This document shows, piece by piece, positions 52,851 through 61,768 of a DNA stretch of 64,000 bases (position 1 is its first letter; each line of letters begins with the position of its first letter). The notes beneath the pieces are model-generated. The model was not told the origin of the DNA. It did no database searches and saw only the letters and a program-made list of their open reading frames with translations. The position numbers were made by a program, and so were the translations under genes. Source of the DNA: Winogradskyella aurantiaca (GTDB taxonomy: Bacteria; Bacteroidota; Bacteroidia; Flavobacteriales; Flavobacteriaceae); NCBI RefSeq assembly GCF_003362725.1, contig NZ_QKTV01000001.1, positions 186,001-250,000 on the forward strand, given 5' to 3'.

Positions 52851-53905
52851 TGAGTGACAACAAACCATCAAATTCAGAAAATGAGGAAGTTGATTTAGGC
52901 CAATTGTTTAATGCTATTGGCAAACTTTTTGATAATTTTTTTCTCTTTTTAGGTAAGATTCTCAAAGGCTTATTTGAGGTTGTTATCTACGCTTTGAAAC
53001 CTATTGTCAATAATTTTAAACTAATAACAATAGTTGTTTTAGCTTCTGCAATAATAGGTTATGTTTTTCAGAAACTTGAGACACCCACTTATGAGTCTGA
53101 TATGTTAGTTCGACCATATTTCGAATCTAAATATCAATTAGCCAATAATGTCAATTACTTTAATGCCCTCATAAAAGAACGGAATATTGCAGAATTAAGT
53201 GCCATATTTGAAATTGATTCTGTTGAAGCCATGAATTTAATAGGCTTTGAAATGGCTATTGGACCAGAAACCGCCAATGATCTACTAGTTGAATATGATC
53301 GATATATCAAGTCAATTGATAGTGCTCTAGCTTCGGGTGTAACCTATGATGATTTCATTGATAATCGAGATATTCTTAATGCAAATATATTCTCCATAAC
53401 AGCCCGGGCGACGGTTAACGATGTATTTGTAGGATTAGAGAAGGGGTTCGCAAAGACATTTGAAAATGAGTATTCAAAACGACTAAAAGAAAAAAGGGAT
53501 GACACAATTAACCTTCGTAAAGTCTCACTCGAAAAACAGTTAGAGGAAATTAAAAATCTTCAAGATGTTTACGTAAAGGTAATCGAAAAAGAGTCTGAAA
53601 AACCTGAGGTGAGCATTGGCACAGAAGGAATGTTTCCATTGCAACAAACTAAACGTGAAACCAAAGAATTTGATTTATTACAAAACGAACTTCAGATAAG
53701 ACGCACTATTAATAAACTAGATGAACAGTTGGTTAAGACGGACAGCTATTTCGATATTTTAGCTGGTTTTGAGGAGGTTGGAGCAAGAAGTTCTAATATT
53801 AGAACCAACAAGACGTTTGTTTATCCAGCTATTGTATTTGCGATTTTAGTTTTTTCATTCGTATTTGTTAAATGCTTTGTATTTATTAAAAACTATGGTG
53901 AATAA
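52850..53905 (+). CDS. Wzz-like polysaccharide chain-length regulator
   Basis: 351 residues. The N-terminal helix pair (about 30-75) includes 'LITIVVLASAIIGYVFQ' and the C-terminal helix (about 325-345) 'YPAIVFAILVFSFVFVKCF'. Between them are about 250 residues of coiled coil ('TINLRKVSLEKQLEEIKNLQ'). Two terminal membrane segments with a periplasmic coiled coil is the Wzz/PCP layout. The tyrosine kinase part of PCP-2a proteins is absent. It would control the length of the polysaccharide made by the following genes. The rfbB ATG lies 11 bases inside its end. Confidence 0.82.
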   Translation: MSDNKPSNSENEEVDLGQLFNAIGKLFDNFFLFLGKILKGLFEVVIYALKPIVNNFKLITIVVLASAIIGYVFQKLETPTYESDMLVRPYFESKYQLANNVNYFNALIKERNIAELSAIFEIDSVEAMNLIGFEMAIGPETANDLLVEYDRYIKSIDSALASGVTYDDFIDNRDILNANIFSITARATVNDVFVGLEKGFAKTFENEYSKRLKEKRDDTINLRKVSLEKQLEEIKNLQDVYVKVIEKESEKPEVSIGTEGMFPLQQTKRETKEFDLLQNELQIRRTINKLDEQLVKTDSYFDILAGFEEVGARSSNIRTNKTFVYPAIVFAILVFSFVFVKCFVFIKNYGE

Positions 53906-54944
53906 AAAAGTGCTTATTACAGGGGGTTGCGGCTTTATTGGATCACACGTTGTAAGACTATTTGTTAATAAGTACCCCCAGTACAATATATTTAATCTGG
54001 ATGCGTTAACATATTCAGGAAATCTTGAAAACCTAGTTGATATCGAGAACGCATCTAACTATACATTCTTGAAGAATGATATAAATGATGCAGATTCTAT
54101 AAATCATCTTTTTAAATCTTATAAATTTGATTCGGTTATTCATTTGGCAGCCGAATCTCATGTAGACCGATCTATTTCTGATCCACTGCAATTTGCAAAA
54201 ACCAATATTCTGGGCACCATTAATCTTTTGGATTCTTTTAAGAAGCACGCACAGGGCGAAAACCGTTTATTTTATCACATAAGCACTGATGAGGTGTATG
54301 GAACACTTGGTGAAACGGGTTTGTTTAATGAAACCACATCGTATGACCCACATTCTCCTTATTCTGCTTCTAAGGCTAGTTCAGACCATTTTGTCCGCGC
54401 CTACGGAGACACCTATGGACTTCCCATAGTCATCTCAAATTGCTCTAATAATTATGGTCCCAACCAGTTTCCAGAAAAATTAATACCCCTGTTTATTAAT
54501 AATATCATTAATAGAAAATCTTTGCCTGTATATGGCGATGGCAATTACACTAGAGATTGGCTTTATGTAGTGGACCATGCTAAAGCTATTGATCTAATTT
54601 TTCATAAAGCAGATAGAGGCCAGACCTATAATATAGGTGGTTTTAATGAATGGAAAAATATTGACTTGGTAAATCTTCTTTGTGATCTTATGGACGAGAG
54701 GTTGGGTCGAGAAAAAGGAGAGTCAAGAGCACTAATCACCTATGTAAAGGATCGGCCGGGTCATGATTTGAGGTACGCTATTGATGCATCTAAAATTAAT
54801 AAAGACCTTAACTGGACACCGTCCTTGCAGTTTGAAGAAGGACTGGGTAAAACAATTGACTGGTATTTAAATAATGCAGATTGGCTTGACAATATTACGA
54901 GTGGTGAGTACCAAACATATTATTCGAAACAATACGAAAATTAA
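53895..54944 (+). CDS. rfbB: dTDP-glucose 4,6-dehydratase
   Basis: 349 residues from ATG 53895 (MVNKKVLITGGCGFIGSHVV); an in-frame TTG at 53865 would add 10 residues from inside the previous gene and is unlikely. Extended short-chain dehydrogenase fold: NAD motif GGCGFIGSHVV, 'STDEVYG', catalytic 'YSASKAS' and the dehydratase-specific 'YTRDWLYVVDHAKAIDLIFH'. It makes dTDP-4-keto-6-deoxyglucose, the first committed step to dTDP-L-rhamnose. It is first of the rfbBACD set, in the order B-A-C-D. Confidence 0.97.
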   Translation: MVNKKVLITGGCGFIGSHVVRLFVNKYPQYNIFNLDALTYSGNLENLVDIENASNYTFLKNDINDADSINHLFKSYKFDSVIHLAAESHVDRSISDPLQFAKTNILGTINLLDSFKKHAQGENRLFYHISTDEVYGTLGETGLFNETTSYDPHSPYSASKASSDHFVRAYGDTYGLPIVISNCSNNYGPNQFPEKLIPLFINNIINRKSLPVYGDGNYTRDWLYVVDHAKAIDLIFHKADRGQTYNIGGFNEWKNIDLVNLLCDLMDERLGREKGESRALITYVKDRPGHDLRYAIDASKINKDLNWTPSLQFEEGLGKTIDWYLNNADWLDNITSGEYQTYYSKQYEN

Positions 54945-54947
54945 CAG

Positions 54948-55811
54948 ATGAAAGGGATAATTCTGGCCGGAGGTTCCGGTACACGTTTACATCCAATAAC
55001 ATTGGCAGTAAGTAAACAGTTAATGCCTGTTTATGATAAGCCAATGATATACTACCCATTGTCTACCTTAATGTGGTCGGGAATTAATGAGATTCTTATC
55101 ATTTCAACTCCAAAGGATTTACCACTATTTAAGCAGCTTCTGGGAGATGGGGTTAAATTTGGTTGCCGATTTGAATATGCAGTTCAGGAGCACCCCAATG
55201 GTTTGGCAGAAGCTTTTATTATTGGAGAGGAATTTATAGGGGATGATAAAGTCGCTTTAATTCTTGGGGATAATATTTTTTACGGCTCAGGACTTTCTAA
55301 GAAGCTTCAATCCAATAACAATCCAGAAGGCGGGATTATCTATGCCTATCATGTGCATGATCCCGAGCGCTATGGTGTTGTGGAGTTTGATAACAGTGGC
55401 CAGGTAATTTCAATCGAAGAAAAACCAGATAACCCCAAATCTAATTTTGCGGTGCCTGGAATTTATTTTTACGACAACGACGTTGTTGCTATCGCAAAAA
55501 CCATTGCACCAAGTGCCCGAGGGGAGCTAGAAATAACAGATGTTAATAAGGAGTATTTGAAGCGTGGAAAATTAAAGGTTAGCGTTCTGGATAAGGGAAC
55601 GGCTTGGCTCGATACCGGCACGTTCAACTCATTAATGCAAGCATCGCAATTTGTCCAGGTAATTGAAGAGCGTCAGGGCTTAAAAGTAGGCGCTATCGAG
55701 GAGGTGGCCTATAAGATGAATTATATTAATGCGAACCAGTTAAAGGAATTAATTGATCCACTTCAAAAGAGTGGTTACGGCAAGCACTTATTAAATTTGA
55801 TTACTGAGTAA
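54948..55811 (+). CDS. rfbA: Glucose-1-phosphate thymidylyltransferase
   Basis: 287 residues. The nucleotidyltransferase signature is '[20 protein letters not shown]' at the N-terminus. '[10 protein letters not shown]' and '[19 protein letters not shown]' are conserved, as is '[13 protein letters not shown]'. It joins dTTP and glucose 1-phosphate to give dTDP-glucose and is usually inhibited by dTDP-rhamnose. It follows rfbB by three bases. Confidence 0.97.
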   Translation: MKGIILAGGSGTRLHPITLAVSKQLMPVYDKPMIYYPLSTLMWSGINEILIISTPKDLPLFKQLLGDGVKFGCRFEYAVQEHPNGLAEAFIIGEEFIGDDKVALILGDNIFYGSGLSKKLQSNNNPEGGIIYAYHVHDPERYGVVEFDNSGQVISIEEKPDNPKSNFAVPGIYFYDNDVVAIAKTIAPSARGELEITDVNKEYLKRGKLKVSVLDKGTAWLDTGTFNSLMQASQFVQVIEERQGLKVGAIEEVAYKMNYINANQLKELIDPLQKSGYGKHLLNLITE

Positions 55812-56353
55812 TGAAGATTGAGAAGACACCATTGGAGGGAAGCGTTCTTTTTAAACCAAAGGTATTTGAGGATCATAGGGGTTACTTTTTTGAATCATTC
55901 AAGGCTAAAGTTTTAGTTGATAATGGTCTTGATTTTGATTTCGTTCAGGACAATGAATCAAAGTCGCAAAAAGGAGTCCTAAGAGGCTTACATTACCAAA
56001 AAGGGCCTCACGCACAGGCTAAATTAGTTCGTGTAATTGCTGGTAGTGTATTGGATGTAATTGTAGATATGAGACCTGCCTCATCAACCTTTGGAGAGCA
56101 TTTTAAAGTCATCCTTTCTGAACAAAACAAATGGCAATTACTAGTACCTAGAGGTTTTGCGCATGGATTCCTTGTTCTTGAAGACAATACAATCTTTTCA
56201 TACAAATGTGATAATTATTATCATAAAGAATCAGAACGAGGCGTCCTTTTTAGTGATGAGGATTTGAATATTGACTGGGGTATGACTAATGACGCGCTGA
56301 TATTGTCTGAAAAAGACCTACTTCTTCCCAAATTTAAAGATGCGGACATATGA
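55811..56353 (+). CDS. rfbC: dTDP-4-dehydrorhamnose 3,5-epimerase
   Basis: 180 residues, cupin fold. 'VQDNESKSQKGVLRGLHYQK' has the catalytic His, and 'DVIVDMRPASSTFGEHFKVI', 'LVPRGFAHGFLVLED' and 'YKCDNYYHKESERGVLF' are standard. It epimerises C3 and C5 of the keto sugar. Its ATG overlaps the rfbA stop (TAATG). Confidence 0.96.
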   Translation: MKIEKTPLEGSVLFKPKVFEDHRGYFFESFKAKVLVDNGLDFDFVQDNESKSQKGVLRGLHYQKGPHAQAKLVRVIAGSVLDVIVDMRPASSTFGEHFKVILSEQNKWQLLVPRGFAHGFLVLEDNTIFSYKCDNYYHKESERGVLFSDEDLNIDWGMTNDALILSEKDLLLPKFKDADI

Positions 56354-57207
56354 TTCGTGTTTTAGTTACCGGTGCCAATGGACAATTAGGCTCTTGCATT
56401 AAACAGCAATCTTTAGAACATCCGGATATTGTTTTTCATTTTTTAGGATCAAACGAACTTAACATCACTGATCCTGAAAATCTCAGAACTGTATTTTCAA
56501 AACCTTTTGACTATTGTATTAATTGCGCGGCGTATACGCAGGTCGATAATGCTGAGAGCAACAGTCGTCTAGCGCATTCAATAAACGAAAATGGCGTAAA
56601 GGAGTTGGCAAAGCTGTGTCATAAGCATAACGTGGTATTAATCCATATTTCTACCGATTTTGTCTTCGATGGCAAAAAAAGAAGCGCCTATACTGAAACA
56701 GATCATACCAATCCCTTAGGAGTTTACGGGTTAAGCAAGTTAAAAGGAGAGCAAGCTATTGAAAGGTTAATGACGCAGTATTTTATTTTAAGAACTTCTT
56801 GGTTATATAGCGAGCATGGAAATAATTTTGTAAAAACCATGCTAAGACTTGCCAAGGAGCGGGATTCTATATCGGTAGTAAATGATCAATTTGGATCACC
56901 AACGTATGCGATGGATTTAGCCAAAACGATTGTTAAATTAGTCAGCTCTAAATCTGATGCCTACGGTCTCTATCATTATTCAAATCACGGTCAAATATCA
57001 TGGTTTGATTTCGCCTCTAAAGTTTTTGAATTTAAAGGAATCTCAATAAGTTTGAAGCCAATTAAAACAGCGGACTTTCCCACTTTAGCTAAACGTCCTA
57101 AATTTTCGGTTTTAGACACCACTAAAATTCAGGAAAATATAAAGGCTGAGATAAATGATTGGGAGGAGAGTCTACAGTTGGCATTAACAAATATGTATGG
57201 ATCCTAA
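56350..57207 (+). CDS. rfbD: dTDP-4-dehydrorhamnose reductase
   Basis: 285 residues. The dinucleotide motif is 'VLVTGANGQLGSCI'. 'HISTDFVFDGKK' and the catalytic 'YGLSKLKGEQ' give the SDR triad, and 'RTSWLYSEHGNNFVKTMLRL' with 'VVNDQFGSPTYAMDLAKTIV' are typical of RfbD. It reduces the 4-keto group to give dTDP-L-rhamnose. It starts in an ATGA overlap with rfbC and overlaps the cysQ start by 11 bases. Confidence 0.95.
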   Translation: MIRVLVTGANGQLGSCIKQQSLEHPDIVFHFLGSNELNITDPENLRTVFSKPFDYCINCAAYTQVDNAESNSRLAHSINENGVKELAKLCHKHNVVLIHISTDFVFDGKKRSAYTETDHTNPLGVYGLSKLKGEQAIERLMTQYFILRTSWLYSEHGNNFVKTMLRLAKERDSISVVNDQFGSPTYAMDLAKTIVKLVSSKSDAYGLYHYSNHGQISWFDFASKVFEFKGISISLKPIKTADFPTLAKRPKFSVLDTTKIQENIKAEINDWEESLQLALTNMYGS

Positions 57208-57997
57208 TATAATAATAGCTGCCGAAGCCGCCATAAAGGCCGGTGAGGCTATAATGGCTATTTATGAGTCCGATTTTAGTGTTGAGCTAAAAGATGACAA
57301 GTCCCCACTAACCTTAGCTGATCAAGAGGCTAATACCATTATTAATCGTATTCTTAACAAGACTAATATCCCCATCATTAGTGAAGAGAATAAAGAAATC
57401 GACTATCAAATAAGACGCCAATGGTCCGAAGTTTGGATTGTTGATCCGTTGGATGGCACCAAAGAATTTATAAAAAGAAATGGTGAGTTTACAGTTAATA
57501 TCGCCTTAGTTGTTGATGGGAAGCCGCAACAGGGGATTATTTACGTTCCTGTTACCAGAACACTTTACATTGGTGATGTTCTAAATATGAAAGCAGTTAG
57601 GATCGTTACCGATGGATTTACGGCTATAACAAAGGACGATTTAAATGGCGCTGAGATTTTAAGCTCTAGATCGAATGACATTGATAATTGCCGTGTTGTG
57701 GGTAGCAGATCCCATATGAATGAGGATACAAGCACTTTTATAGAGACTATAAAATCAACAGGCAAAAAAGTGGAAATTGTTTCAAAAGGGAGTTCTCTTA
57801 AGTTTTGTATCGTAGCGGAAGGAAAAGCTGACGTTTATCCAAGATTTGCCCCTACAATGGAATGGGATACTGCTGCAGGCCAGGCAATTTGTGAGGCTGT
57901 TGGAATTTCAGTTATTTCTAAGTTAACAGGAGAACCCATGCAATACAATAAAGAAAATCTGTTAAACCCCTACTTTCTAGTTGGAAATCCTCTATGA
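57197..57997 (+). CDS. cysQ: 3'(2'),5'-bisphosphate nucleotidase CysQ
   Basis: 266 residues of the inositol-monophosphatase superfamily. The metal motif is 'VDPLDGTKEF' with 'PIISEENKEI' upstream and 'EWDTAAGQAICEA' downstream, as in CysQ. It removes the 3'-phosphate of PAP, the by-product left when sulfotransferases use PAPS, or hydrolyses PAPS itself. Its position between dTDP-rhamnose and sulfate-activation genes fits clearance of PAP made during sulfation. It overlaps rfbD and the DUF2061 start (ATGA). Confidence 0.95.
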   Translation: MDPNIIIAAEAAIKAGEAIMAIYESDFSVELKDDKSPLTLADQEANTIINRILNKTNIPIISEENKEIDYQIRRQWSEVWIVDPLDGTKEFIKRNGEFTVNIALVVDGKPQQGIIYVPVTRTLYIGDVLNMKAVRIVTDGFTAITKDDLNGAEILSSRSNDIDNCRVVGSRSHMNEDTSTFIETIKSTGKKVEIVSKGSSLKFCIVAEGKADVYPRFAPTMEWDTAAGQAICEAVGISVISKLTGEPMQYNKENLLNPYFLVGNPL

Positions 57998-58422
57998 GCG
58001 ATCATTCTCAGAAACGACATTTAGCTAAAACCATTACATGGAGAATAGTGGGAACTTTAGACACGATTATTCTATCATGGTTAATTTCAGGGAATCCTAC
58101 TATTGGCCTAAAGGTTGGATTAGCTGAGGTTCTAACAAAAATGGTCCTTTATTATATGCATGAACGCATATGGTTTAAAGTTAACCTGAATAAAGATGGG
58201 GTCATTTTGGAAAGTAGAAAGCGCCATTTGGCCAAAACCTTTACCTGGCGAACCATTGGAACGCTCGACACTATGTTATTGGCTTGGCTGATTTCTGGTG
58301 ACCCTGTGATGGGCTTTCAAATTGGACTATTTGAGGTAATAACTAAAATGATTTTGTACTACCTGCATGAAAGAGCATGGTATAAGGTTAATTTTGGACT
58401 GGAAAAGAGATCTAGCAGATAG
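57994..58422 (+). CDS. Membrane protein with two tandem DUF2061 repeats
   Basis: 142 residues made of two near-copies. Repeat 1 (about 7-66) begins KRHLAKTITWRIVGTLDTII and ends YYMHERIWFKVN; repeat 2 (about 75-133) begins KRHLAKTFTWRTIGTLDTML and ends YYLHERAWYKVN. Each repeat has a basic start, two hydrophobic helices and a conserved HER. The whole would have about four transmembrane helices. DUF2061 has no established function, but it recurs next to sulfate-activation genes in Bacteroidota. It starts in an ATGA overlap with cysQ, four bases before cysC, so it is locked into the PAPS operon. A sulfate or metabolite permease role is a guess. Confidence 0.85.
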   Translation: MSDHSQKRHLAKTITWRIVGTLDTIILSWLISGNPTIGLKVGLAEVLTKMVLYYMHERIWFKVNLNKDGVILESRKRHLAKTFTWRTIGTLDTMLLAWLISGDPVMGFQIGLFEVITKMILYYLHERAWYKVNFGLEKRSSR

Positions 58423-58426
58423 CATC

Positions 58427-59029
58427 ATGGAAGACAATATTTTTAGGCAGGGATACAAAATCTCAAAAATGCAAAGGACATCAAGGAATAAGCATAATGC
58501 ATTTCTAATTTGGTTTACCGGATTATCAGGTTCTGGCAAGTCAACCCTGGCGAATCAACTCGAGTTGTTGCTTCATAATAAAGGCGTTTCCACCTACACT
58601 CTAGATGGGGATAATATTCGAATGGGATTAAATAAAGACCTATCGTTTACGGCAGCGGATCGTTCTGAGAATATTCGCAGAATTGCTGAGGTTGCCAATT
58701 TGATGGTAGACGCTGGACTTGTTGTACTTGCGGCTTTTGTATCTCCATTTAAAAAGGATCGTCAGAATATAAGAGAAGTTGTTAAAGGAGTTAACTTTGT
58801 TGAGGTTTTTGTAAACACCTCAATTGAAGCATGTGAGCAGAGAGATGTTAAGGGCTTATACAAGAAAGCAAGAAGCGGCGAAATCAAGAATTTCACTGGA
58901 ATAGATTCGCCCTACGAAGTTCCTGAAACCCCAGATATTGAGGTGACAACTGAAAACCTTACGATTGAAGAATCGGTAGAATTAATATACAATCACATAA
59001 AACCAAAATTATTTTCGGATTATGAGTAA
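58427..59029 (+). CDS. cysC: Adenylyl-sulfate kinase
   Basis: 200 residues from ATG 58427 (MEDNIFRQGYKISKMQRTSR); an upstream ATG at 58367 lies inside the DUF2061 gene and is rejected. The P-loop is 'WFTGLSGSGKSTLANQLELL', then 'DGDNIRMGLNKDLSFTAADR' and 'FVSPFKKDRQNIREVV', all CysC signatures. It phosphorylates APS to PAPS, the universal sulfate donor. It overlaps the cysD start by eight bases. Confidence 0.97.
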   Translation: MEDNIFRQGYKISKMQRTSRNKHNAFLIWFTGLSGSGKSTLANQLELLLHNKGVSTYTLDGDNIRMGLNKDLSFTAADRSENIRRIAEVANLMVDAGLVVLAAFVSPFKKDRQNIREVVKGVNFVEVFVNTSIEACEQRDVKGLYKKARSGEIKNFTGIDSPYEVPETPDIEVTTENLTIEESVELIYNHIKPKLFSDYE

Positions 59030-59927
59030 GTATTACTTGAATTATTTGGATGAATTGGAAAGTGAAGCCATTTATGTGCTAAGAGAGGTGGCTGCACAAT
59101 TTCAAAATCCGGTTATTTTGTTTTCCGGTGGTAAAGATTCTATTGTAGTCACTCACCTTGCTAAAAAAGCATTTTACCCAGCTAAAATACCTTTTCCCTT
59201 AATGCATGTTGATACTGGGCATAATTTTCCAGAGACGATAGCATTTAGAGATAATATTATAAATGAACTCGGGGCTCAGCTGATAGTGGGCTCAGTACAG
59301 GATTCGATTGACAATGGTCGTGTGGCTGAAGAAAGAGGTAAGAATGCTACAAGAAATGCTCTTCAAATAACCACACTCTTAGATGCTATTGAGGAAAACT
59401 CGATAGATTGCGCCATTGGTGGAGGTCGAAGGGACGAAGAGAAGGCGAGGGCTAAAGAACGCTTTTTTTCTCATAGAGATGATTTTGGTCAATGGGATCC
59501 AAAGAACCAAAGACCAGAACTTTGGAACTTGTTTAATGGGAAACATTTTGAAGGGGAGCATTTTAGGGCTTTTCCTATTAGTAATTGGACAGAAATGGAT
59601 GTTTGGAATTACATCAATAGAGAAAATATTTCAATTCCCTCCTTGTATTTTGCGCATGAGAGAGAAGTAGTTTGGAGGCAGAATTCATGGATTCCTAATT
59701 CTGAGTTTCTCAAACTTGATGAGGATGAAGAAGTGGTACTTAAAAAAGTGAGGTTTAGAACTTTAGGCGATATTACGATAACCGGGGGTATTGAGTCAGA
59801 CGCTGATACTGTAGAAAAAATTGCGTTAGAGGTTTCTGGAATGAGACAGACGGAGAGAGGCAACAGAAGTGATGATAAGAGATCTGAATCAGCAATGGAA
59901 GATCGCAAAAGACAAGGTTATTTTTAA
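59022..59927 (+). CDS. cysD: Sulfate adenylyltransferase subunit 2
   Basis: 301 residues. The PP-loop is 'LFSGGKDSIVVTHLAKKAF', followed by 'LMHVDTGHNFPETIAFRDNI' and the C-terminal 'GRRDEEKARAKERFFSHRD'. This is the ATP pyrophosphatase-type catalytic subunit of ATP sulfurylase. It pairs with the CysN GTPase immediately downstream (11 bases apart) and overlaps cysC upstream. Confidence 0.97.
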   Translation: MSKYYLNYLDELESEAIYVLREVAAQFQNPVILFSGGKDSIVVTHLAKKAFYPAKIPFPLMHVDTGHNFPETIAFRDNIINELGAQLIVGSVQDSIDNGRVAEERGKNATRNALQITTLLDAIEENSIDCAIGGGRRDEEKARAKERFFSHRDDFGQWDPKNQRPELWNLFNGKHFEGEHFRAFPISNWTEMDVWNYINRENISIPSLYFAHEREVVWRQNSWIPNSEFLKLDEDEEVVLKKVRFRTLGDITITGGIESDADTVEKIALEVSGMRQTERGNRSDDKRSESAMEDRKRQGYF

Positions 59928-59938
59928 TAGAAAAACGT

Positions 59939-61192
59939 ATGTTAGATAACAACCAATTGTTAAGGTTTACAACTGCGGGGAGCGTAGACGATGGGAAAAG
60001 TACTTTAATTGGAAGATTGCTTTATGATTCAAAATCGATATTTGAAGACCAACTTGCAGCAATAGAAAAAACCAGTAAGAAAAAAGGGCATGACGGTGTA
60101 GATTTAGCCTTATTTACCGATGGGTTACGTGATGAAAGAGAACAGGGGATAACTATCGACGTGGCATACAGGTATTTTACAACACCTAAAAGAAAATTTA
60201 TTATTGCAGATACCCCGGGCCATATTCAGTATACCAGAAATATGGTCACAGGTGCTTCAACGGCTAATGCAGCCATTATTCTGGTCGATGCAAGACATGG
60301 TGTGATCGAACAAACTAAAAGACATTCGTTTATAGCTTCATTGCTTCAAATCCCCCATATCATAGTTTGCATTAATAAAATGGACCTTGTTGATTTTAGT
60401 GAAGCTGCATATAATGAGGTTATTGAGCAGTTTGAAGAGTTTTCGTCAAAACTTTTAGTTAAAGACGTTCGGTTTATCCCTTTAAGTGCTTTAAATGGTG
60501 ATAATGTCGTTAACAGATCTGATAATATGGAATGGTATCAAGGCGCGCCCCTGCTTCATACCTTAGAAACGCTGCACATTAGTAGTGACATTAATAAGAT
60601 TGACGCAAGATTTCCTGTGCAAACTGTATTAAGACCCCAGAGTGAATCTCACAGAGACTATAGGGGGTATGCTGGACGTATCGCAAGTGGTGTTCTTAGA
60701 GTAGGAGACGAGGTAACAGCCATGCCTTCTGGCTTCACTTCTTCTATCAAGTCAATTCATAGTTTTACAACGGATTTGAAAGAAGCCTATGCGCCCATGT
60801 CGGTTTCGATCACGTTAAATGATGATATTGATATTAGTAGAGGCGATATGATTGTTAGAACTAATAATCAACCCGAAGCCTCTCAGGACCTCGAGGTTAT
60901 GCTTTGTTGGCTTAATAACGATGAGGCAAAGCCTAGAGCCAAGTATTTGATACGGCATACCTCTAATGAAGAAAAAGCGATGATCAAAGAGGTGGTGTAT
61001 AAAATTGATATTGAAACATTAGACAGAAACTTCGAAGACAAATCATTAAAAATGAATGATATCTGTAGAGTAAAAATTAGAACGACAAAGCCATTAATGG
61101 TTGATTCTTACAGAGACAACCGATCTACCGGGAGTATTATTCTTGTTGATGATATGACCAATGAGACTGTGGCGGCTGGTATGATTGTTTGA
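59939..61192 (+). CDS. cysN: Sulfate adenylyltransferase subunit 1 (CysN GTPase)
   Basis: 417 residues. Translation-factor GTPase motifs: G1 'GSVDDGKSTLIGRLLYDS', 'EREQGITIDVAYRYF', 'DTPGHIQYTRN' and 'NKMDLVDFSE'. EF-Tu-like beta barrels follow ('FPVQTVLRPQSESHRDYRGY'). GTP hydrolysis drives the unfavourable ATP sulfurylase reaction carried out with CysD. It is shorter than E. coli CysN (475), as in other Bacteroidota. No APS kinase is fused; it is encoded separately as cysC. Confidence 0.97.
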   Translation: MLDNNQLLRFTTAGSVDDGKSTLIGRLLYDSKSIFEDQLAAIEKTSKKKGHDGVDLALFTDGLRDEREQGITIDVAYRYFTTPKRKFIIADTPGHIQYTRNMVTGASTANAAIILVDARHGVIEQTKRHSFIASLLQIPHIIVCINKMDLVDFSEAAYNEVIEQFEEFSSKLLVKDVRFIPLSALNGDNVVNRSDNMEWYQGAPLLHTLETLHISSDINKIDARFPVQTVLRPQSESHRDYRGYAGRIASGVLRVGDEVTAMPSGFTSSIKSIHSFTTDLKEAYAPMSVSITLNDDIDISRGDMIVRTNNQPEASQDLEVMLCWLNNDEAKPRAKYLIRHTSNEEKAMIKEVVYKIDIETLDRNFEDKSLKMNDICRVKIRTTKPLMVDSYRDNRSTGSIILVDDMTNETVAAGMIV

Positions 61193-61207
61193 CATAAAAA
61201 AATTAGA

Positions 61208-61759
61208 ATGTTTAGAAAGAAAGTTCTGTTAATTTATTTAGTTGTTTTATTGATTTCATGTAAAAATGAAAAAGATAAAAGCAATTCACAAGTAAAGGAG
61301 AGTTCAACGTCCTTGATTGAACAGACCAACAACTATTTTCAGATTCTTATCAATGTAAGAGTACCGAAAGATGATACTTTTGAAATTTATTATTACGAGA
61401 CTGGTTCTTCAACCTTTCACTCTAAAGATTTCGTTTCTAAGAAAATTCTGGGCAATGAATATGATCAAGACATTTTATTTGATTTACCAGAAAACATGTA
61501 TCCAGAAAGATTGAGACTTGATCTTGGAAAAAATGTCAATCAAGACCCTATTAAATTAAATTCTGTTACTCTAATTTGGAACGATAAGAAATATGAGTTT
61601 TCTAAGGAGGAGTTAAAAAATGACTTAAGGCCGAGTAAGTTTGTAATTTTTGACAAGGAACGGCTTATTGTAAAAACAGTCGAAGTGAATGGAAGATATG
61701 ACCCCTATTTTTATACTATGAATTTAAATAATATCGTAGACTTTTTGTTAGAAGATTAA
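61208..61759 (+). CDS. Hypothetical lipoprotein
   Basis: 183 residues, not recognised. Lipoprotein signal 'VLLIYLVVLLISCKNEKDKS' with lipobox LISC, then a Ser/Lys linker. The mature part looks like an all-beta domain ('YFQILINVRVPKDDTFEIYY', 'NMYPERLRLDLGKNVNQDPI', 'SVTLIWNDKKYEFSKEELKN'), which resembles the carbohydrate- or sugar-processing accessory domains seen beside capsule genes, but this is not firm. It sits 16 bases after cysN and nine bases before the fusion gene at 61769, in one transcript. Confidence 0.72.
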   Translation: MFRKKVLLIYLVVLLISCKNEKDKSNSQVKESSTSLIEQTNNYFQILINVRVPKDDTFEIYYYETGSSTFHSKDFVSKKILGNEYDQDILFDLPENMYPERLRLDLGKNVNQDPIKLNSVTLIWNDKKYEFSKEELKNDLRPSKFVIFDKERLIVKTVEVNGRYDPYFYTMNLNNIVDFLLED

Positions 61760-61768
61760 AGGTATTTG

